From: Limosilactobacillus urinaemulieris
Lineage (GTDB): Bacteria; Bacillota; Bacilli; Lactobacillales; Lactobacillaceae
Assembly: GCF_014838745.1 (NCBI RefSeq)
Contig: NZ_JABUXR010000009.1
Span: 1 to 64,000 of the forward strand
Direction: 5' to 3'
DNA: 64,000 bases
Shown: positions 20,053 to 29,897 of the stretch, in pieces
Layout of the letters: the number at the start of each line of letters is the position of its first letter
How positions within the stretch are numbered: position 1 is the first letter of the stretch
The notes under the pieces: generated by a model
Seen by the model: the letters and a program-made list of their open reading frames with translations, nothing else
Told to the model about the DNA's origin: nothing
Database searches by the model: none
Position numbers and translations under genes: made by a program

Positions 20053-20799
20053 TCACTCTTGAAGAAAGTTTGCCACAAGCTTAAGGATCGATGGTTTCTC
20101 TTTGCCCATAAACTTATGCCCTTCTCCTTCAACGAGATGCAGTTCACTATTCGGCAAAATAACATTATATTTTTTGGAAGCTTCAGGTGAAACTACTGTA
20201 TCCGCAAGGCCATGAATCAATAACGCTTGTCCCATAAAGTGCTGAGCAGTTTCATAGATTGGAAGCAACTGAGCTGTCCGGAAGTACTCACCGCTCACTG
20301 CCTCACCATGAACATCAACCGTTAATGGAATATGGTTAGGATCATATTTGGTTCCCTGACAGGTTCCCAGTAACGCATCATCCTTTAATGTTGCAGCGGG
20401 AGCGAGGAGTACTTCCTTTGCAATAACATCCCGATAATAAGCGGCCAGCATCGAAGCTACTACACCACCTTGAGAATGCCCAATTAGGTAAATTTGTTGG
20501 GCGTTCATTTCCGAACGTGCAAAATCAATTATTTTCATTCCATCACCAATTTCACTTAACACGGTCATATCAGTAAAGGAACCATCGCTTTGACCACAAC
20601 CAGCAAAGTCAAACCGCAGTGTCGGGATTCCCGCTTGATTCAATTCATGAGCCAAGTCATACAAAAAGTTACCTGCTTTATAACCCCGATCTCCTTGAAA
20701 GCCATGCATCAAAATTGCTACCTGCTTATTTTGCAATTGTTTTGTTCCCTCTAAAACTCCACGAAGAGTAAGCCCATCGCGTTTTACAGTTACGTCCAT
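20053..20799 (-). CDS. cinnamoyl/feruloyl esterase-like alpha/beta hydrolase
   Basis: 248 residues, no signal peptide, so intracellular. Nucleophile Ser is in GHSQGG (about residue 108), the acid Asp in HGLADTVVSP and the His in EGEGHKF. HGFQGDR supplies the oxyanion region. The overall layout, including the lid segment CQGTKYDPNHIP and LLAPAATLKDDALLG, closely recalls the cinnamoyl esterases of lactobacilli that hydrolyse ferulate and chlorogenate esters. Substrate not provable here. Monocistronic, convergent with hom. Confidence 0.82.
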   Translation of the reverse strand: MDVTVKRDGLTLRGVLEGTKQLQNKQVAILMHGFQGDRGYKAGNFLYDLAHELNQAGIPTLRFDFAGCGQSDGSFTDMTVLSEIGDGMKIIDFARSEMNAQQIYLIGHSQGGVVASMLAAYYRDVIAKEVLLAPAATLKDDALLGTCQGTKYDPNHIPLTVDVHGEAVSGEYFRTAQLLPIYETAQHFMGQALLIHGLADTVVSPEASKKYNVILPNSELHLVEGEGHKFMGKEKPSILKLVANFLQE

Positions 20800-20868
20800 T
20801 TTACCGACTCCTTTTGCTTTGTCTTCTATTCTGTTATTTTACTATAATGAAATAGGAGGTGCTTCAAA

Positions 20869-21621
20869 ATGATTCATAACTTTACAACAGACAATCAAGT
20901 TAACCACCGTTCAATTCGGCAGTTTAAAAACCAATCACTGACTACTGAGCAGATAACCACTCTGTACGAAGCGGCCCGTCACACCTCATCAAGTATGTTT
21001 CTGCAACAATTTAGCATCCTGCACTTGACCGACCCGAAAAAGCGAGCTGCCGTCCGCGAGATCTCAAAGCAGCCATATGTTGGTGCCAATGGTGATCTCT
21101 TTATTTTTATTGCCGATTTATATCGAAATCAGCAGATTCGTCACCAACTCGGCAATGATGACGGTCGACTCCACACCACAGATATTTTCATGCAGGCCGC
21201 TGAAGACGCAATTCTAGCTTTACAAAATGCGCTGACAGCTGTCGAAAGCATGGGTCTTGGCGGTGTTGTTCTCGGGTCAATCAAGAACGAGCCCGAAAAG
21301 CTAATTCAGGTATTAGACTTACCGAAAATGACCTTTCCTATTCTCGGTCTTCAAGTTGGGATTCCCGACCAAGAACCACAGCTAAAGCCTCGGTTACCCC
21401 TTGATCAAATCGTCTTTGATAATAATTATCCGCGTGACTTCAAATTGAGTTCACTGAAAGAGTACGACCAAATCGTAACGACCTACTATGACTTACGGGA
21501 TGCTAATAAGCGAATCGACTCCTTCACTAAGCAAATCAATGGTGCTAAATTAAACCAACATGAAACAAGCCGTGATAAGTTGCTTCAGGTCCTTCACGAG
21601 CAGGGACTCGCCTTAAATTAA
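20869..21621 (+). CDS. nitroreductase-family NADPH oxidoreductase
   Basis: 250 residues of the FMN-dependent nitroreductase fold, closest in layout to NfrA/FRP-type flavin reductases. NHRSIRQFKNQSLT gives the FMN phosphate-binding N-terminus, ESMGLGGVVLGSI the central motif, and LGLQVGIPDQEPQLKPRLP the family C-terminal segment before a helical tail. ATG at 20869 with AGGAGGTG upstream. Transcribed divergently from the esterase and ending in a strong terminator shared with purB. Confidence 0.85.
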   Translation: MIHNFTTDNQVNHRSIRQFKNQSLTTEQITTLYEAARHTSSSMFLQQFSILHLTDPKKRAAVREISKQPYVGANGDLFIFIADLYRNQQIRHQLGNDDGRLHTTDIFMQAAEDAILALQNALTAVESMGLGGVVLGSIKNEPEKLIQVLDLPKMTFPILGLQVGIPDQEPQLKPRLPLDQIVFDNNYPRDFKLSSLKEYDQIVTTYYDLRDANKRIDSFTKQINGAKLNQHETSRDKLLQVLHEQGLALN

Positions 21622-21635
21622 TGGTTTAAACTACC

Positions 21636-21682
21636 AAACAGGTTTCAATGTTCAGCGATATTGAACATCGAAACCTGTTTTT
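21636..21682. terminator. bidirectional terminator nitroreductase/purB
   Basis: Hairpin AACAGGTTTC..ATGTTCA / TGAACAT..GAAACCTGTT followed by TTTTCG on the plus strand, between convergent genes. Confidence 0.85.
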
Positions 21683-21693
21683 CGTTCATTAAA

Positions 21694-22989
21694 TTAGTCT
21701 AAGCCGACCCGCTTAAAGATATCGTCAACGTGACGGAGGTGCCAGTGGTAATCAAAGGCATCGTCAAGGTCTTTCTTAGAGAGTTGCTTTTGAATCGTTG
21801 GGTCAGCTTCAAGCAATGGCCGGAACGGAATCTGTTCTGCCCAGCACTTAGCAGTATATGGTTGGATTAAGTCATAAGCCGCTTCACGAGTCATTCCACT
21901 GTTAACTAACTTCAAAAGAACCCGACCACTGTAAATCAATCCAAGGGTCTTATCCATGTTTTTCTTCATTGTTTCTGGGAAGACATCAAGGTTGTCTAAG
22001 ATCCGACCAAAACGACGAAGCATGTAATCAATTAGGGAAGTAGAATCTGGTAAAATCATCCGTTCAGCACTGGAATGGGAAATATCCCGTTCGTGCCAAA
22101 GGGTGACATTTTCCATCGCCGTAACAACATTCCCCCGAAGAACCCGAGCACAACCACAGATGTTTTCTGAGCCAATTGGGTTTCGCTTATGAGGCATTGC
22201 GGATGAACCCTTTTGTCCCTTAGCAAAGTGTTCTTCAACTTCATGGATTTCTGTCCGTTGCAATGACCGAATTTCAGTTGCCATATTTTCCAGACTAGTC
22301 CCCATTAAAGCAATCGCAGAAATATATTCTGCATGGAGATCACGTGGCAAAATTTGCGTTGAAATTTCTTGAGCCCGTAATCCTAACCGTTCACAAACGT
22401 ACTTTTCCACGAACGGGTCAATTTCAGCAAACGTTCCCACAGCACCAGAAATTTTTCCGGCTTCAACACCACGAGCAGCGTGTTCGAACCGTTCCTTATT
22501 CCGCTTCATTTCGGAGTACCAACGAGCTACTTTGAGGCCAAAAGTTGTCGGTTCGGCATGAACACCGTGAGTCCGTCCCATGCAGACAGTGTACTTATAC
22601 TTTTCAGCCAACTTTTTCAGGACTGCCATGAAGTCGTCGATATCCTTGCGAATGATGTCGTTAGCTTTCTTTAAACGAAGTCCCTGAGCAGTATCAACAA
22701 CGTCAGTACTGGTCATCCCATAGTGAACCCACTTTCGTTCTGGCCCAAGTGACTTTGAAACGTCTCGAGTAAAGGCAATCACATCATGGTGAGTAACTGC
22801 TTCAATTTCAGCGATCCCGTCAACGGAAAATTTCGCGTTTTTACGGATCTTTTCCACATCTTCGGCTGGAATATGGCCAAGCTTACTCCAGGCTTCATCC
22901 GCCGCAATTTCAACTTCTAGCCAACATTGGTATTGGGTTTCCAAGCTCCAAATTTTCGCCATTTCTGGACTAGTATAACGATCAATCAT
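21694..22989 (-). CDS. purB: adenylosuccinate lyase
   Basis: Fumarase/aspartase superfamily enzyme acting twice in purine synthesis (SAICAR to AICAR, adenylosuccinate to AMP). 431 residues. The signature loop [16 protein letters not shown] is complete, with the catalytic Ser; [11 protein letters not shown] and [14 protein letters not shown] supply other catalytic residues. Third gene after purE and purK, 57 bp beyond purK. Confidence 0.97.
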   Translation of the reverse strand: MIDRYTSPEMAKIWSLETQYQCWLEVEIAADEAWSKLGHIPAEDVEKIRKNAKFSVDGIAEIEAVTHHDVIAFTRDVSKSLGPERKWVHYGMTSTDVVDTAQGLRLKKANDIIRKDIDDFMAVLKKLAEKYKYTVCMGRTHGVHAEPTTFGLKVARWYSEMKRNKERFEHAARGVEAGKISGAVGTFAEIDPFVEKYVCERLGLRAQEISTQILPRDLHAEYISAIALMGTSLENMATEIRSLQRTEIHEVEEHFAKGQKGSSAMPHKRNPIGSENICGCARVLRGNVVTAMENVTLWHERDISHSSAERMILPDSTSLIDYMLRRFGRILDNLDVFPETMKKNMDKTLGLIYSGRVLLKLVNSGMTREAAYDLIQPYTAKCWAEQIPFRPLLEADPTIQKQLSKKDLDDAFDYHWHLRHVDDIFKRVGLD

Positions 22990-23046
22990 TAGTTAAAAAT
23001 CCTCTCTAATTATTTCTCTCAGTAACAATATACCATGTTCTGGGAA

Positions 23047-24162
23047 TTATTTATCCCAAATATGCGTATCGTCAATCTCTTTCAATGTCTTAGCAAAATC
23101 ATCAGTCAAAATCGTCACATGCCCCATCTTCCGGTTATGACGAACTTCAGCCTTTCCGTAATCATGAAAATGCCAATTAGGCTTCTTAGCAATTTCATCG
23201 CAAACTCCCGCAACGTGTTGACCAAGAACATTCACCATGACGACATGGTGAAGCAATTCAATCTTCGGCAACGGCCAATTACAGATTGCCCGATTGTGGA
23301 TCGCAAATTGAGAAAAATTGCAGGCTTCAATCGAATAATGACCCGAATTATGTGGCCGTGGCGCTAATTCGTTAATATAAATTTCACCATCATTACCAAC
23401 AAACATTTCAACACCAAGGATTCCCCGTAAGTCAATTGCATGGGCAATCTTAACTGCCATTTGCTTTGCCTTTTCTTGCAGTTCCGAACTAATCCGTGCT
23501 GGGACGATACTAAGGTGTAATATTTCGTCATGGTGAATGTTTTCGGAAACCGGAAAGACCGTTACTTCCCCGTTCTCATTCCGCCCGACCATTACTGAAC
23601 ATTCTAGTTTAAATGGCACCCAGCCTTCAAGAATTGCATCACCGGTGGAAAGAATTCCCGAGCACTTTACCAAATCAGCATCATCATGGAGGACTTCCTG
23701 ACCATGACCATCATAGCCACCTTCACAAGTTTTTAGAACTGCCGGGTAGCCAATTTTCTTAACAGCCCTTTCAAGATCGCCACGATTCTTCACCGCCATA
23801 AACGGAGCGGTCTTTAACCCTGCATCTCGCAAAAAACTCTTCTCACGAATTCGGTTCTTCGTCGTGTAAAGTAAGTTAGTCCCTTGCGGAATGTAAACTT
23901 GATCAGCAACATCACGTAATGCATTCAAATCAACATTTTCAAACTCATAAGTTAAGACGTCTGAACGGTTAGCCAGTTCTTCAATCGCCTTTACATCTGC
24001 ATACTCCGCAACAATTTGCTCATCGGCAACCTGACCAGCCGGACAAGCAGGAGTTGGATCAAGCACAATGACCTTCATCCCCGTATACTTAGCATCTAGG
24101 GCCATCATTTGCCCCAACTGACCGCCACCAATAATCCCAATCGTCTGTCCCTGTTGAATCAT
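23047..24162 (-). CDS. purK: N5-carboxyaminoimidazole ribonucleotide synthase
   Basis: ATP-grasp carboxylase acting with PurE. GQTIGIIGGGQLGQMMALDAK marks the N-terminus; GYDGHGQEV and ELAPRPHNSGHYSIEA are the ATP-grasp motifs. I place the start at ATG 24162, just after the purE TAG (24164-24166), giving MIQQGQTIGIIGG like other PurK proteins; a GTG at 24180 overlapping purE is the alternative. Neither has a clear ribosome binding site, so coupling to purE translation is likely. Confidence 0.93.
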   Translation of the reverse strand: MIQQGQTIGIIGGGQLGQMMALDAKYTGMKVIVLDPTPACPAGQVADEQIVAEYADVKAIEELANRSDVLTYEFENVDLNALRDVADQVYIPQGTNLLYTTKNRIREKSFLRDAGLKTAPFMAVKNRGDLERAVKKIGYPAVLKTCEGGYDGHGQEVLHDDADLVKCSGILSTGDAILEGWVPFKLECSVMVGRNENGEVTVFPVSENIHHDEILHLSIVPARISSELQEKAKQMAVKIAHAIDLRGILGVEMFVGNDGEIYINELAPRPHNSGHYSIEACNFSQFAIHNRAICNWPLPKIELLHHVVMVNVLGQHVAGVCDEIAKKPNWHFHDYGKAEVRHNRKMGHVTILTDDFAKTLKEIDDTHIWDK

Positions 24163-24163
24163 C

Positions 24164-24649
24164 CTAGTCAAGGTGTGCACCGCTTTCTACTGATTGATCG
24201 TGCATTGCTTTCCGGTAATTAAGAATTTGCTGCTGAACTTGCGGATCGTTAATTCCGAGAATCTGGAGTGCTAATAACGCAGCATTCTTTGCCCCCGCTA
24301 CCCCAATTGCCTGCGTAGCAACTGGAATTCCCGCAGGCATTTGAACAATTGATAACAACGAATCCATCCCACCAAGTGCCTTTGTTTGTCCTGGAATCCC
24401 GATTACCGGTAACGGAGTATTTGCAGCAATCATCCCCGGTAAGTGGGCAGCACCACCTGCGCAGGCAATAATTACTTTTGTTCCGTTTTTAACCGCGTTT
24501 TGCGCAAAAGCGAACATTTCATTTGGCATCCGGTGAGCAGAAATAACATTCTTATCATAGTCAACGCTAAACTGATCAAGGATCTTGCATCCCTCTTTAA
24601 CCGTTGGCCAATCTGACTTACTACCCATTACAATACTGATTGCACTCAT
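24164..24649 (-). CDS. purE: N5-carboxyaminoimidazole ribonucleotide mutase
   Basis: 161 residues, class I PurE. MGSKSDWPTV, SAHRMP and GAAHLPGMIAANTPLPVIGIP are the substrate-binding signatures. First gene of purEKB; ATG at 24649 follows AAGGAGG. It ends in TAG without any hairpin element, so TAG is not exclusive to genes followed by such elements. Confidence 0.97.
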   Translation of the reverse strand: MSAISIVMGSKSDWPTVKEGCKILDQFSVDYDKNVISAHRMPNEMFAFAQNAVKNGTKVIIACAGGAAHLPGMIAANTPLPVIGIPGQTKALGGMDSLLSIVQMPAGIPVATQAIGVAGAKNAALLALQILGINDPQVQQQILNYRKAMHDQSVESGAHLD

Positions 24650-24676
24650 AATTGGACCTCCTTAAAAACTGTTTTA

Positions 24677-24705
24677 AGGATAACAAATAGTCAAGTTAAA
24701 TACAA
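24677..24705 (-). promoter_or_regulatory. purE promoter
   Basis: TTGTAT (24700-24705) and TATCCT (24677-24682) on the minus strand with 17-bp spacing, about 28 bp upstream of the start codon. Confidence 0.55.
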
Positions 24706-24712
24706 TGTTTTT

Positions 24713-24748
24713 ACGAACTAAATATGATTTTAATTAAATATAGTTCGT
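24713..24748. promoter_or_regulatory. PurBox pair of purE
   Basis: Perfect inverted cores ACGAAC (24713-24718) and GTTCGT (24743-24748). CGAA and TTCG are 26 nt apart as at purC, and the pair lies 7 bp upstream of the proposed -35. Confidence 0.8.
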
Positions 24749-24767
24749 ATATGTTGAGTGAAAAAAT

Positions 24768-24806
24768 AATCTGACAATGAATATGGTATTCGTTGTCAGG
24801 TTATTT
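24768..24806. terminator. cfa terminator
   Basis: Hairpin CTGACAATGAAT / ATTCGTTGTCAG flanked by T-rich runs on both strands; it would end transcripts leaving cfa after element R2. Confidence 0.7.
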
Positions 24807-24810
24807 TTGG

Positions 24811-25054
24811 TTCTACTACAAAATAGTCTAGATCTGTTCGCCGTGACCGCAACTTCCGCCTGGGGTTATAGACAAGATTACCAAAACGTGCTCGCCAGGA
24901 ACTTGCTAGAGCTAACAGTCTCTTCTACTGCTGCATAGTCAAGATCTGCTCGCCCTAACCTTCCTCGAGCTAACGACCTCCACCTCCGACGACGAAACGT
25001 CGTTCGGTGGAGAAATCGTTAGCCACCGGAAGGTTTTAACGGGCTTGCACTCTA
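24811..25054 (-). repeat. stop-anchored hairpin element R2
   Basis: Primary unit 24923-25054 (132 bp) starts at the cfa TAG stop; basal stem GTGCaaGCCC/GGGCgaGCAG, AACCTTCC/GGAAGGTT, GCTAACGA and CTCCACC arms. A second partial unit (24811-24922) has the GGCGAGCACGTTTTG end module, the CGGTCACGGCGAACA module and another end module. No ORF. Confidence 0.85.
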
Positions 25055-26224
25055 ATAAATATAATCCCTCGTCATCGGCAGGTTGTTGCCAGAAGGACCC
25101 TTGGTAATCAGATATTGAATAACATCAATATTGCCAGACTCAAAGGAAGCTGCACATGCTTGAAGGTAGAGATCCCACATTCGAGTGAAGCGATCTCCCA
25201 TCATATCTTCAATTTGGGAACGGTGAGCATTAAAGTTCATGTCCCAAATTTCTAGTGTTCGTTGGTAATGACGACGAAGCATTTCAACATCCGCAATCTG
25301 CATGTTATTTTCAACGATATGGCCGATCATTTCTTCTAACCCAGGAACATAACCGCCAGGGAAAATATACTTATTGATCCAGCCATTATAAGCACCGCCC
25401 TGTTGACGAGTAATTCCGTGAATTAGGGCGACACCATCCTGAGTAAGGTACTTGTAGACATCCTTAAAGTAAAGGCCAAGATTTTCCTTACCAACATGTT
25501 CAAACATTCCAACAGATGTAACATAGTCCCACTTGCGATCTCCTAATTCACGGTAATCAACCAAAAGGACTTCTGCAACATTTTCCAGTCCCTCATCCTT
25601 AATCCGCTTTTGAACGAGGTTAAACTGTTCTTCACTCAAGGTTACCCCAGTGACCCGAAGGCCGTATTCCTTGGCTGCGGTAAGCATTAGAGTTCCCCAA
25701 CCACAACCAATATCCAATAAGGTCTTCCCGGGCTTTGGATCAAGCTTCTTCAAGATATGGTGAACCTTATCAATTTGAGCCTTGGTTAAATCGTCACAGT
25801 TACCATGATCAAAGTAAGCACAAGAGTAGGTTAATGTATCATCAAGCCATAATTTATAAAAGTCGTTTCCAACATCATAGTGGCTTTGAACATCACTTTC
25901 ACTTTCCTTTTCAGAGTATCCCTGCTTGGGTAAAAACCGGCGAAATTTAGAATTCCGCATAAAACTACCGGCACTTTCATATGCAGCGGTAATTAGCTTT
26001 TGAATACTGCCGTCAATTTCAATCTTGCCGTCCATGTAGGCTTCCCCAAGAGCAATGGAGGCGTTCTTCGTAACGTCACGGATCGGGAGTTTTTCCTTAA
26101 AGGTAATAGTTACTTCTGGTTCGCCATCACCATAAACCGCACTCTTACCATCCCAGTAAACAACCTTAACCGGGATATTAAACGAGTGGCTTAACAGTGA
26201 CTTATAGAACGTCTTTTCTAACAT
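25052..26224 (-). CDS. cfa: cyclopropane-fatty-acyl-phospholipid synthase
   Basis: SAM-dependent methylene transfer to unsaturated phospholipid chains at the membrane, forming cyclopropane (lactobacillic) fatty acids. 390 residues from ATG 26224; the earlier TTG in frame is unsupported. The SAM motif [13 protein letters not shown] lies near residue 170; [22 protein letters not shown] and HITRQQ-like segments are family features. Monocistronic, divergent from the AI-2E family gene; TAG stop fused to element R2. Confidence 0.95.
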   Translation of the reverse strand: MLEKTFYKSLLSHSFNIPVKVVYWDGKSAVYGDGEPEVTITFKEKLPIRDVTKNASIALGEAYMDGKIEIDGSIQKLITAAYESAGSFMRNSKFRRFLPKQGYSEKESESDVQSHYDVGNDFYKLWLDDTLTYSCAYFDHGNCDDLTKAQIDKVHHILKKLDPKPGKTLLDIGCGWGTLMLTAAKEYGLRVTGVTLSEEQFNLVQKRIKDEGLENVAEVLLVDYRELGDRKWDYVTSVGMFEHVGKENLGLYFKDVYKYLTQDGVALIHGITRQQGGAYNGWINKYIFPGGYVPGLEEMIGHIVENNMQIADVEMLRRHYQRTLEIWDMNFNAHRSQIEDMMGDRFTRMWDLYLQACAASFESGNIDVIQYLITKGPSGNNLPMTRDYIY

Positions 26225-26361
26225 TTCTACGAATCCCTCTTTCAAAAAAGTATGAGATCATTATAACACTCCATCGTAAAATACAGTGATATTATTGTTC
26301 AGCCCCTTAATTATTTGCTAAGATTAGGGTAACTGAAGCATAAAGCAGAGGAGGAGATATA

Positions 26362-27417
26362 ATGACCGATGCCTGGCACCGCTTCATTGCTAATGTCAAG
26401 TTACGTCGTTTTGTAGTCTTAGCACTAATCATCTTTGTACTATGGCTTCTTCGGCCAATGATGAACTTGATCCTGTTTACATTTATCTTAACGTTCATTG
26501 TTATTAGCTGGGTTCGGTGGGTTCAACGTCACATTCCCAAACTATCGACAACATTTACTGTAATTATCACGTATGTCGCATTAATTGTTGCAATCTACTT
26601 TGGCGTTACTCGCTACCTACCAGTTCTGGTTAACCAAGTTATTAAAATGGTTAATTCTGTAGTTAAATTCTATAGTTCTCGACAAGCAACTGAAATTATG
26701 CACTACGTTAACCATTACATTAGCTGGGCAACAATCATGTCACAGATGAAGCATGGTGTAACCCTCGCCGTCAGCACATTAACCAGTATTGGCTCAATGA
26801 CAATCACCTTCTTAATGTCGTTTATCCTAAGTTTCTTCTATACTCTTGAGTTAAAACAGATGAACGAGTTCTCGCGAACATTCCTCAACAGTGACTTCGG
26901 GTGGTTCTTTAGCGATATTGATTATTTCGGCAAAAAGTTTGTGAATACTTTTGGGGTTGTATTGGAAGCCCAGTTTTTCATCGCCATTTGTAATACTGTC
27001 ATTACATCAATTTGTCTTGTGTTCATGCACATGCCACAAATTTTTGCTTTAGCGCTAATGGTCTTTATTTTTAGCTTAGTACCAGTTGCCGGAGTAATCA
27101 TTTCGTTGATCCCTCTATCAATGGTTGCCTATTCTGTTGGCGGGCTTCGAGATGTCATCTATATTCTGATTATGATTTGCGTGATCCACGCCCTAGAAGC
27201 CTATGTTCTAAATCCCAAATTCATGTCTAGCAAGACCGAATTGCCCATTTTTTACACCTTTATCGTCCTTCTAGTCGCTGAACATTTCTTCGGTACCTGG
27301 GGATTAATCGTTGGTGTCCCAATTTTTACTTTCTTGTTAGATATTCTGGGGGTTAAGTCAATCAAGAAAAAGTCGCATTTGCTTAAGGCCCATCAGCAGA
27401 AGAAAAATGAAAATTGA
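26362..27417 (+). CDS. AI-2E family transporter (PerM/YtvI type)
   Basis: 351-residue polytopic membrane protein of the AI-2 exporter-like/PerM superfamily. Hydrophobic segments lie near 15-60, 70-95, 150-175 and 205-330. The C-terminal half holds the family region ALEAYVLNPKFMSSKTELPIF. Homologues include Na+/H+ antiporters and efflux permeases; substrate unknown and the autoinducer link is only a family name. ATG at 26362 with GAGGAG upstream. Confidence 0.8.
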   Translation: MTDAWHRFIANVKLRRFVVLALIIFVLWLLRPMMNLILFTFILTFIVISWVRWVQRHIPKLSTTFTVIITYVALIVAIYFGVTRYLPVLVNQVIKMVNSVVKFYSSRQATEIMHYVNHYISWATIMSQMKHGVTLAVSTLTSIGSMTITFLMSFILSFFYTLELKQMNEFSRTFLNSDFGWFFSDIDYFGKKFVNTFGVVLEAQFFIAICNTVITSICLVFMHMPQIFALALMVFIFSLVPVAGVIISLIPLSMVAYSVGGLRDVIYILIMICVIHALEAYVLNPKFMSSKTELPIFYTFIVLLVAEHFFGTWGLIVGVPIFTFLLDILGVKSIKKKSHLLKAHQQKKNEN

Positions 27418-27425
27418 ATTTCCCC

Positions 27426-27454
27426 TTGACATTTAGGAATAAGCCAACTATTAT
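27426..27454 (+). promoter_or_regulatory. pyrE promoter
   Basis: TTGACA (27426-27431) and TATTAT (27449-27454), 17-bp spacing, starting ten bases after the upstream gene's stop. Confidence 0.75.
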
Positions 27455-27470
27455 AATGACCAATGAAATA

Positions 27471-27568
27471 CCTTTAACTTAGTCCAGAGAGGCTAGGAAG
27501 GATCTAATTGAACGTCATAAGTACTCGATCTACCTTTCTAGTCCATTGCTAGAAAGGTTTTCTTTTTA
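27471..27568 (+). promoter_or_regulatory. PyrR-type attenuator of pyrE
   Basis: AGTCCAGAGAGGCTAGGAAGG (from 27481) matches the PyrR binding loop of pyr leaders. Downstream is an intrinsic terminator with arms ACCTTTCTAG (27532-27541) and CTAGAAAGGT (27549-27558) and a T run. Binding of PyrR with UMP/UTP would favour termination. Confidence 0.9.
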
Positions 27569-27660
27569 TGCAATGGATAAGGCAGTACGAAACAACGTCA
27601 ATTATTTCAACTAGGTATTTTGGAACAAGTCACTTTTGATTCACCTAGGAGGAAATATTC

Positions 27661-28311
27661 ATGACATACTCACAACGTGTTGCCAAAGCACTTTTAGACA
27701 TTAACGCCGTTACCCTTAGTCCAGAAAAGCCATTCACTTGGGCTAGTGGAATGAAAGCACCAATTTACACCGATAACCGGCTAACTATTTCATACCCAGA
27801 TGTTCGTCAAGCAATCGTTAACGGAATGGAAGAACAAATTAAACTCCATTTTAATGATGTTGATGTCATTGCCGGAACCGCAACGGCAGGAATTCCTCAC
27901 GCTACCGGAGTTTCCCAGGAAATGGGTCTGCCAATGGTTTACGTTCGTACTAAGCCAAAAGACCATGGTGAAGGCAAGCAAGTTGAAGGAGTTCTTCACC
28001 AAGGCGAAAAAGTTGTCGTTATTGATGATCTAATTTCAACTGGTGGTAGTGTTTTGAATGCCGTTCATGCTGTTGAAAATGAAGGCGCAGAAGTAATTGG
28101 GGTTGTTTCCATTTTTACTTACCAACTACAAGCTGCTGAACAAAATTTCTTAGCCAATGACCTCCAATACTTCTCAGTAACTGACTACACCACTCTTATT
28201 AACCTTGCAAAGAAAACCGGCCTCATCAGCGCTGACCACTTAAAATCACTCCAACAATGGCGTGAAGATCCAATGAAGTGGAGCAACAGCCAACAATTAC
28301 AAGCGATTTAA
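27661..28311 (+). CDS. pyrE: orotate phosphoribosyltransferase
   Basis: Converts orotate and PRPP to OMP. 216 residues. The PRPP loop VVVIDDLISTGGSVL is at about residues 118-132; FTWASGMKAPIYTDNR and VAGTATAGIPHA are other signatures. It is a single-gene unit here, unlike many lactobacilli where pyrE ends the pyr operon, but keeps its own PyrR attenuator. The 151-bp repeat copy 2 follows and ends in a T run, so it may serve as terminator. Confidence 0.96.
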   Translation: MTYSQRVAKALLDINAVTLSPEKPFTWASGMKAPIYTDNRLTISYPDVRQAIVNGMEEQIKLHFNDVDVIAGTATAGIPHATGVSQEMGLPMVYVRTKPKDHGEGKQVEGVLHQGEKVVVIDDLISTGGSVLNAVHAVENEGAEVIGVVSIFTYQLQAAEQNFLANDLQYFSVTDYTTLINLAKKTGLISADHLKSLQQWREDPMKWSNSQQLQAI

Positions 28312-28340
28312 TACATCACATTCTCTTGGATAAAAAAAGT

Positions 28341-28491
28341 GGTTGTGACATAAGTCCTATTACTTAGATAAAACACGAACAGCGCAGTACACAAATGAGC
28401 TCCAGTGTTCGGTAAGATCCGAACTCTGGAGCTCTATTTGTGCTTGCGGGGGCGTGAAGACGAAGTCATAAATGACTTCTGTCACGCTCCC
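28341..28491. repeat. 151-bp double-hairpin repeat, copy 2
   Basis: Second copy of the repeat at 4823-4973, differing at two positions (C for T in AAGTC[T/C]TATT and A for G in CACAA[G/A]TGAG). It lies between convergent pyrE and azlD, 12 bp from the azlD stop, and is followed on the plus strand by CCCTTTTTATT, making it terminator-like for pyrE. Confidence 0.9.
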
Positions 28492-28503
28492 TTTTTATTA
28501 AGT

Positions 28504-28878
28504 CTACAAAACCATGTTTAGAAGCCAGACACCAACCAATCCGGCAATAACTGAAATTGACATCGATCGAGTAAAGTAAGCAATTACCATAACAATCAAT
28601 GCAGCAACGATTTGGTCTGGATGATCATAGGGGACAAAATGGTAGCCCTTAGTAGTGATAAAAATATTTTTGATTACTAGTGCCGTAAACAAACTGATCG
28701 GTACATACTTCATCCATTCATTGAACCATTCAGGAATCTTCCTTGAGGAGAAGAAGTGGATCGGAAAATACCGTGGAATAAATGCCGCAAATGCTGCAAA
28801 AATAATTACAACGATATGATAAAGAATTTGATTACTGCCAATTCGGGATATTAAAAACTCCATATTACTAGTCTCCAA
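28504..28878 (-). CDS. azlD: branched-chain amino acid export protein AzlD
   Basis: 124-residue membrane protein with four hydrophobic segments, the small partner of AzlC. Known AzlCD-type pairs export branched-chain amino acids. Begins directly after azlC with zero gap. The segment FAAFAAFIPRYFP is typical of AzlD. Confidence 0.85.
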   Translation of the reverse strand: METSNMEFLISRIGSNQILYHIVVIIFAAFAAFIPRYFPIHFFSSRKIPEWFNEWMKYVPISLFTALVIKNIFITTKGYHFVPYDHPDQIVAALIVMVIAYFTRSMSISVIAGLVGVWLLNMVL

Positions 28879-29760
28879 TTATTCATGCTGACTCGATTCA
28901 GGTGCTTGTGAATTTGTTGATTGTTCCTTTGACTGCTCCTTCTTTTTCTCAAGAACCTGCTCTTCCTCAGCTTTTTGATCCTCAACCGTAATTCGAGTAG
29001 CCCGCGGACGGAAGAGTTTGGATAAGAACCAGTTATCATCTGGTTTCTTCGAGTGCTTACGAACAGCATTTTCAATCAAGAAACCAATAAATGAAGCAAT
29101 CAAAGTAGCAATTACAACACCGATAATACTATGAGTAATTACCATGAAGAAAACAGCAAGCACTGCTGAAAGTAGGCAAATAATAAGGGTTAGGTGACTT
29201 CGCATCTGCATCACAATCATGTAAATAAAGAGTGCAGTCAAGGCAAAGTCAACTACTTCAAGATTAATCGAAATCGTACTTCCGATCAGTCCTCCAACCA
29301 TATTGGAAACAGACCAAGAAATTAATGAGTAGTGTTCAACCAGCAACGCATCTTTTGGTTTCCATTTTTTATCGGTTGCAAATTTTAAATAGTTAACAGC
29401 ATAGTTTTCGTCGTTCATTGACACAGCAAATAGCCAAATGAAATGCTGCGATTCGGATTTGATATATTTTGAAAGACTTGAGCCGAGCAAAGCATACCGC
29501 AATTCAAGAAAGAAAAGAGTCACGAAGATCGAGGTTAATGGTGCATGAATCGTTAACAGCGATGCCAAAATAAACTGGGCACCACCGGAAAAAACCACAA
29601 TCGACACGATCAGCGTCATAATAAAGTTAAAGCCCGCAGCATGCAATAAGATACCACAAGCGACCCCAATCGGGATATAGCTCAAACAGAGTGGCATTGC
29701 AATGCCTAAAACTTCTAGCCAGCGTGCTTTTTCGGGATTAATTTGTTGCGCTTTAGCCAC
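28879..29760 (-). CDS. azlC: branched-chain amino acid export protein AzlC with acidic tail
   Basis: 293 residues; the AzlC core (about 10-235) has SYIPIGVACGILLHAAGFN, SGGAQFILASLL and FAVSMNDENYAVNY. The last 50 residues are a soluble Glu/Lys/Gln-rich tail not needed in typical AzlC proteins. Together with AzlD it should form an amino acid exporter in the membrane. ATG at 29760 with GGAGGAAAT upstream. Confidence 0.88.
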   Translation of the reverse strand: MAKAQQINPEKARWLEVLGIAMPLCLSYIPIGVACGILLHAAGFNFIMTLIVSIVVFSGGAQFILASLLTIHAPLTSIFVTLFFLELRYALLGSSLSKYIKSESQHFIWLFAVSMNDENYAVNYLKFATDKKWKPKDALLVEHYSLISWSVSNMVGGLIGSTISINLEVVDFALTALFIYMIVMQMRSHLTLIICLLSAVLAVFFMVITHSIIGVVIATLIASFIGFLIENAVRKHSKKPDDNWFLSKLFRPRATRITVEDQKAEEEQVLEKKKEQSKEQSTNSQAPESSQHE

Positions 29761-29852
29761 AGAATTTCCTCCAATAAAATGTGTTTATTGACTCTACAGC
29801 GAGAGTTAATACAACTAATTTTCAGTTTAACACATTCAAAATCAACTGAATA

Positions 29853-29895
29853 TAAAAACACCAGGATTTAATTGATAAGTCCTGTTGTTTTTTCT
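29853..29895 (-). terminator. histidine kinase gene terminator
   Basis: Minus-strand hairpin AACAACAGGA / TCCTGGTGTT followed by TTTATATT, right after the kinase stop. Confidence 0.75.
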
Positions 29896-29897
29896 TG

